This document shows positions 5,895-6,426 of a DNA stretch of 6,426 nt, one piece after another; within the stretch, counting starts at the first letter, position 1; the number at the start of each line of letters is the position of its first letter. Source of the DNA: Clostridia bacterium (GTDB lineage Bacteria > Bacillota > Clostridia > SK-Y3 > JACMMQ01); NCBI GenBank assembly GCA_014378955.1, contig JACMMQ010000001.1, forward strand, positions 1-6,426, in the 5' to 3' direction. The notes under the pieces are model-generated. The model was not told the origin of the DNA. It was given only the letters and a program-made list of their open reading frames with translations, and ran no database searches. Both the position numbers and the translations under genes were made by a program.

Positions 5895-6053
5895 ATGGAA
5901 GCTCCTAAAATGTATGTAAAATGTGGCGTGGATACATGTGCCTATAATAAGAAAAAAATGTGCTATGCAGATGCATTGGAAGTAAACAGTATGGGCGATG
6001 GTGTTGCGGATACAACAGATGGCACATGCTGCACAACGTTTGTTAGCCATTAG
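5895..6053 (+). CDS. DUF1540 domain-containing small cysteine-rich protein
   Basis: A 52-residue protein matching the DUF1540 pattern, a small family of unknown function common in Clostridia and Bacilli. Visible: C10-x4-C15 followed by AYN, then C23, ADALEV, and the closing TCCTTF (C45, C46), i.e. the family-typical C-x-T-F ending. The arrangement of four conserved cysteines suggests metal (zinc or Fe) binding or disulfide crosslinking, but neither is shown. C46 fits the conserved position and C45 is an extra cysteine. The ATG at 5895 is chosen because AGGTGG (5881-5886) lies 8 bases upstream and the homologous region begins right after it; an in-frame ATG at 5841 has no ribosome binding site and would run through the leader hairpin. 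It appears to be monocistronic or to be read through from dedA. Confidence 0.85.
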   Translation: MEAPKMYVKCGVDTCAYNKKKMCYADALEVNSMGDGVADTTDGTCCTTFVSH

Positions 6054-6073
6054 AAATTTGGCATATTTTGTGC

Positions 6074-6102
6074 TTGACATTCCCTTGGCGCTCTGTTATA
6101 AT
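6074..6102 (+). promoter_or_regulatory. Perfect consensus sigma-A promoter with extended -10
   Basis: TTGACA (6074-6079), a spacer of exactly 17 bases, and TATAAT (6097-6102) preceded by TGT (extended -10). Both hexamers match consensus at every position, which is rare. Predicted start is near 6109. No open reading frame with a ribosome binding site follows; the transcript runs straight into the hairpin at 6118-6162. Confidence 0.85.
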
Positions 6103-6108
6103 GCATTC

Positions 6109-6162
6109 AAGTATGTGAGACAAAGGTGTCTACTCTTATCGAGTAGGCACCTTTGTCTTTTT
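6109..6162 (+). ncRNA. Putative short hairpin RNA (about 50-55 nt)
   Basis: This is the transcript predicted between the consensus promoter and the end of the downstream terminator. It would have a 5' single-stranded tail of about 9 bases (start uncertain by a few bases), an 18-bp stem, a 5-base loop TTATC and a 3' U-tail. There is no start codon with a ribosome binding site inside. It does not resemble 6S RNA, tRNA, SRP RNA or any riboswitch I know. It could be a trans-acting small RNA, a decoy, the aborted leader of a longer transcript that is read through under some condition, or simply a terminator that protects the neighbouring region from a stray promoter. Existence as a stable RNA is inference. 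Confidence 0.45.
6118..6162 (+). terminator. Strong rho-independent terminator
   Basis: The left arm 6118-6135 (starts AGACAAAGGTG) pairs with 6141-6158 (ends CACCTTTGTCT) over 18 bp with a single G-U pair (6129/6147), loop TTATC, then TTTTT at 6158-6162. It is unusually long and stable for a terminator. It would end both the transcript from the promoter at 6074-6102 and any message from the DUF1540 gene, whose stop codon is 65 bases upstream. The opposite strand lacks a matching T-tract, so it works mainly in the + direction. Confidence 0.88.
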
Positions 6163-6225
6163 CTGTGTATTGTAGGAAATATCGATTTTGGGCGCTGGTG
6201 AAAACCTTTACTATATATTTCTATC

Positions 6226-6426
6226 GCAAAAAGAAAGTAACAAAGAAAAATACTCTTTGAGTGTTTGGATTTCGTTGTCTGCGGACAACAATAAGGGATT
6301 CCATCCCTTAACCCTGGCAATTTTTTGAAAAAAATTGAGTAAAACTTTGATATAAAACCCCCTATTAAAGTTTTTGTTCCCTTTTTTCAAAAAGGGTTTG
6401 CAGGCAAAGCCTGCAGGGGTGTGGGC
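6226..6426. repeat. Chain of seven small hairpins (structured intergenic element, runs to the window edge)
   Basis: After an A-rich lead-in with AAAGAAAGTAACAAAGAAA (6231-6249), seven inverted repeats follow almost end to end: 6248-6255/6259-6266 (8 bp, one G-U, loop TTT); 6274-6279/6284-6289 (GTTGTC-TGCG-GACAAC); 6292-6299/6303-6310 (TAAGGGAT-TCC-ATCCCTTA); 6318-6325/6330-6337 (CAATTTTT/AAAAATTG); 6341-6352/6363-6374 (12 bp, one G-U, loop of 10 with CCCCC); 6379-6385/6390-6396 (CCCTTTT/AAAAGGG); 6399-6405/6409-6415 (TGCAGGC-AAA-GCCTGCA). No ribosome binding site plus ORF is credible on either strand. The layout suggests a mosaic interspersed repeat or a long structured RNA. Copy number cannot be judged from one window. 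Confidence 0.55.

Noticed and set aside
6096..6320. Minus-strand open frame of 74 codons over the terminator and hairpin region
   Set aside because: It is read through a strong hairpin and several inverted repeats, with no ribosome binding site or domain signature, and is better explained as non-coding structure.
6248..6415. CRISPR array
   Set aside because: The hairpins differ in sequence, and there is no identical repeat with regular spacers and no cas gene nearby.
6226..6426. Insertion sequence end or transposon
   Set aside because: No transposase frame, target-site duplication or matched terminal inverted repeat can be seen; the window ends before any second boundary, so a mobile origin is unproven.

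Overview
The window looks like chromosomal core sequence from a low-to-moderate GC Gram-positive anaerobe, most likely class Clostridia of the Bacillota. The reasons are the ybaB-recR pair (the usual neighbour of dnaX in Bacillota), a DegV-family fatty-acid-binding protein, a cytosolic DUF2156 protein, a small four-cysteine DUF1540 protein, strong GGAGG-type ribosome binding sites and AT-rich sigma-A promoters. No species can be named from the sequence alone. All recognised genes are on the + strand.

Layout. (1) Positions 35-1073 hold ybaB/ebfC and recR, which serve nucleoid structure and RecFOR recombinational repair. They are separated by a perfect 11-bp hairpin and closed by a good rho-independent terminator. 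(2) From an extended -10 promoter at about 1184-1212 a compact operon runs to 5008: a DUF2156 (MprF C-terminal-like) protein, a DegV-family protein, a short piece of apparently broken coding sequence, then cobU, cobS and a cobC-like phosphatase. The last three are nucleotide-loop steps of cobalamin synthesis: CobU activates adenosylcobinamide to its GDP form, CobS joins it to alpha-ribazole (or alpha-ribazole phosphate), and CobC removes a phosphate. Spacing is tight, with 1-base TAATG overlaps at two junctions. There is no cobT and no recognisable B12 riboswitch in the window. (3) A DedA-family membrane protein (5130-5771) follows, with its own likely promoter. (4) A DUF1540 mini-protein (5895-6053) follows, with a perfect hairpin in its leader.

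(5) The last 373 bases contain no credible protein gene but are not empty. A textbook sigma-A promoter (TTGACA, 17-bp spacer, TATAAT, plus an extended -10 TG) fires directly into an 18-bp hairpin with a U-tract. This predicts a very short, strongly made RNA of about 50-55 nt. Downstream, roughly 6226-6415, is a chain of seven small hairpins set almost end to end, which looks like an intergenic structured repeat element. 

The best candidates for something undescribed are the promoter-hairpin mini-transcript, the hairpin chain, and the decayed reading frame between degV and cobU. The protein-coding part is otherwise conventional.
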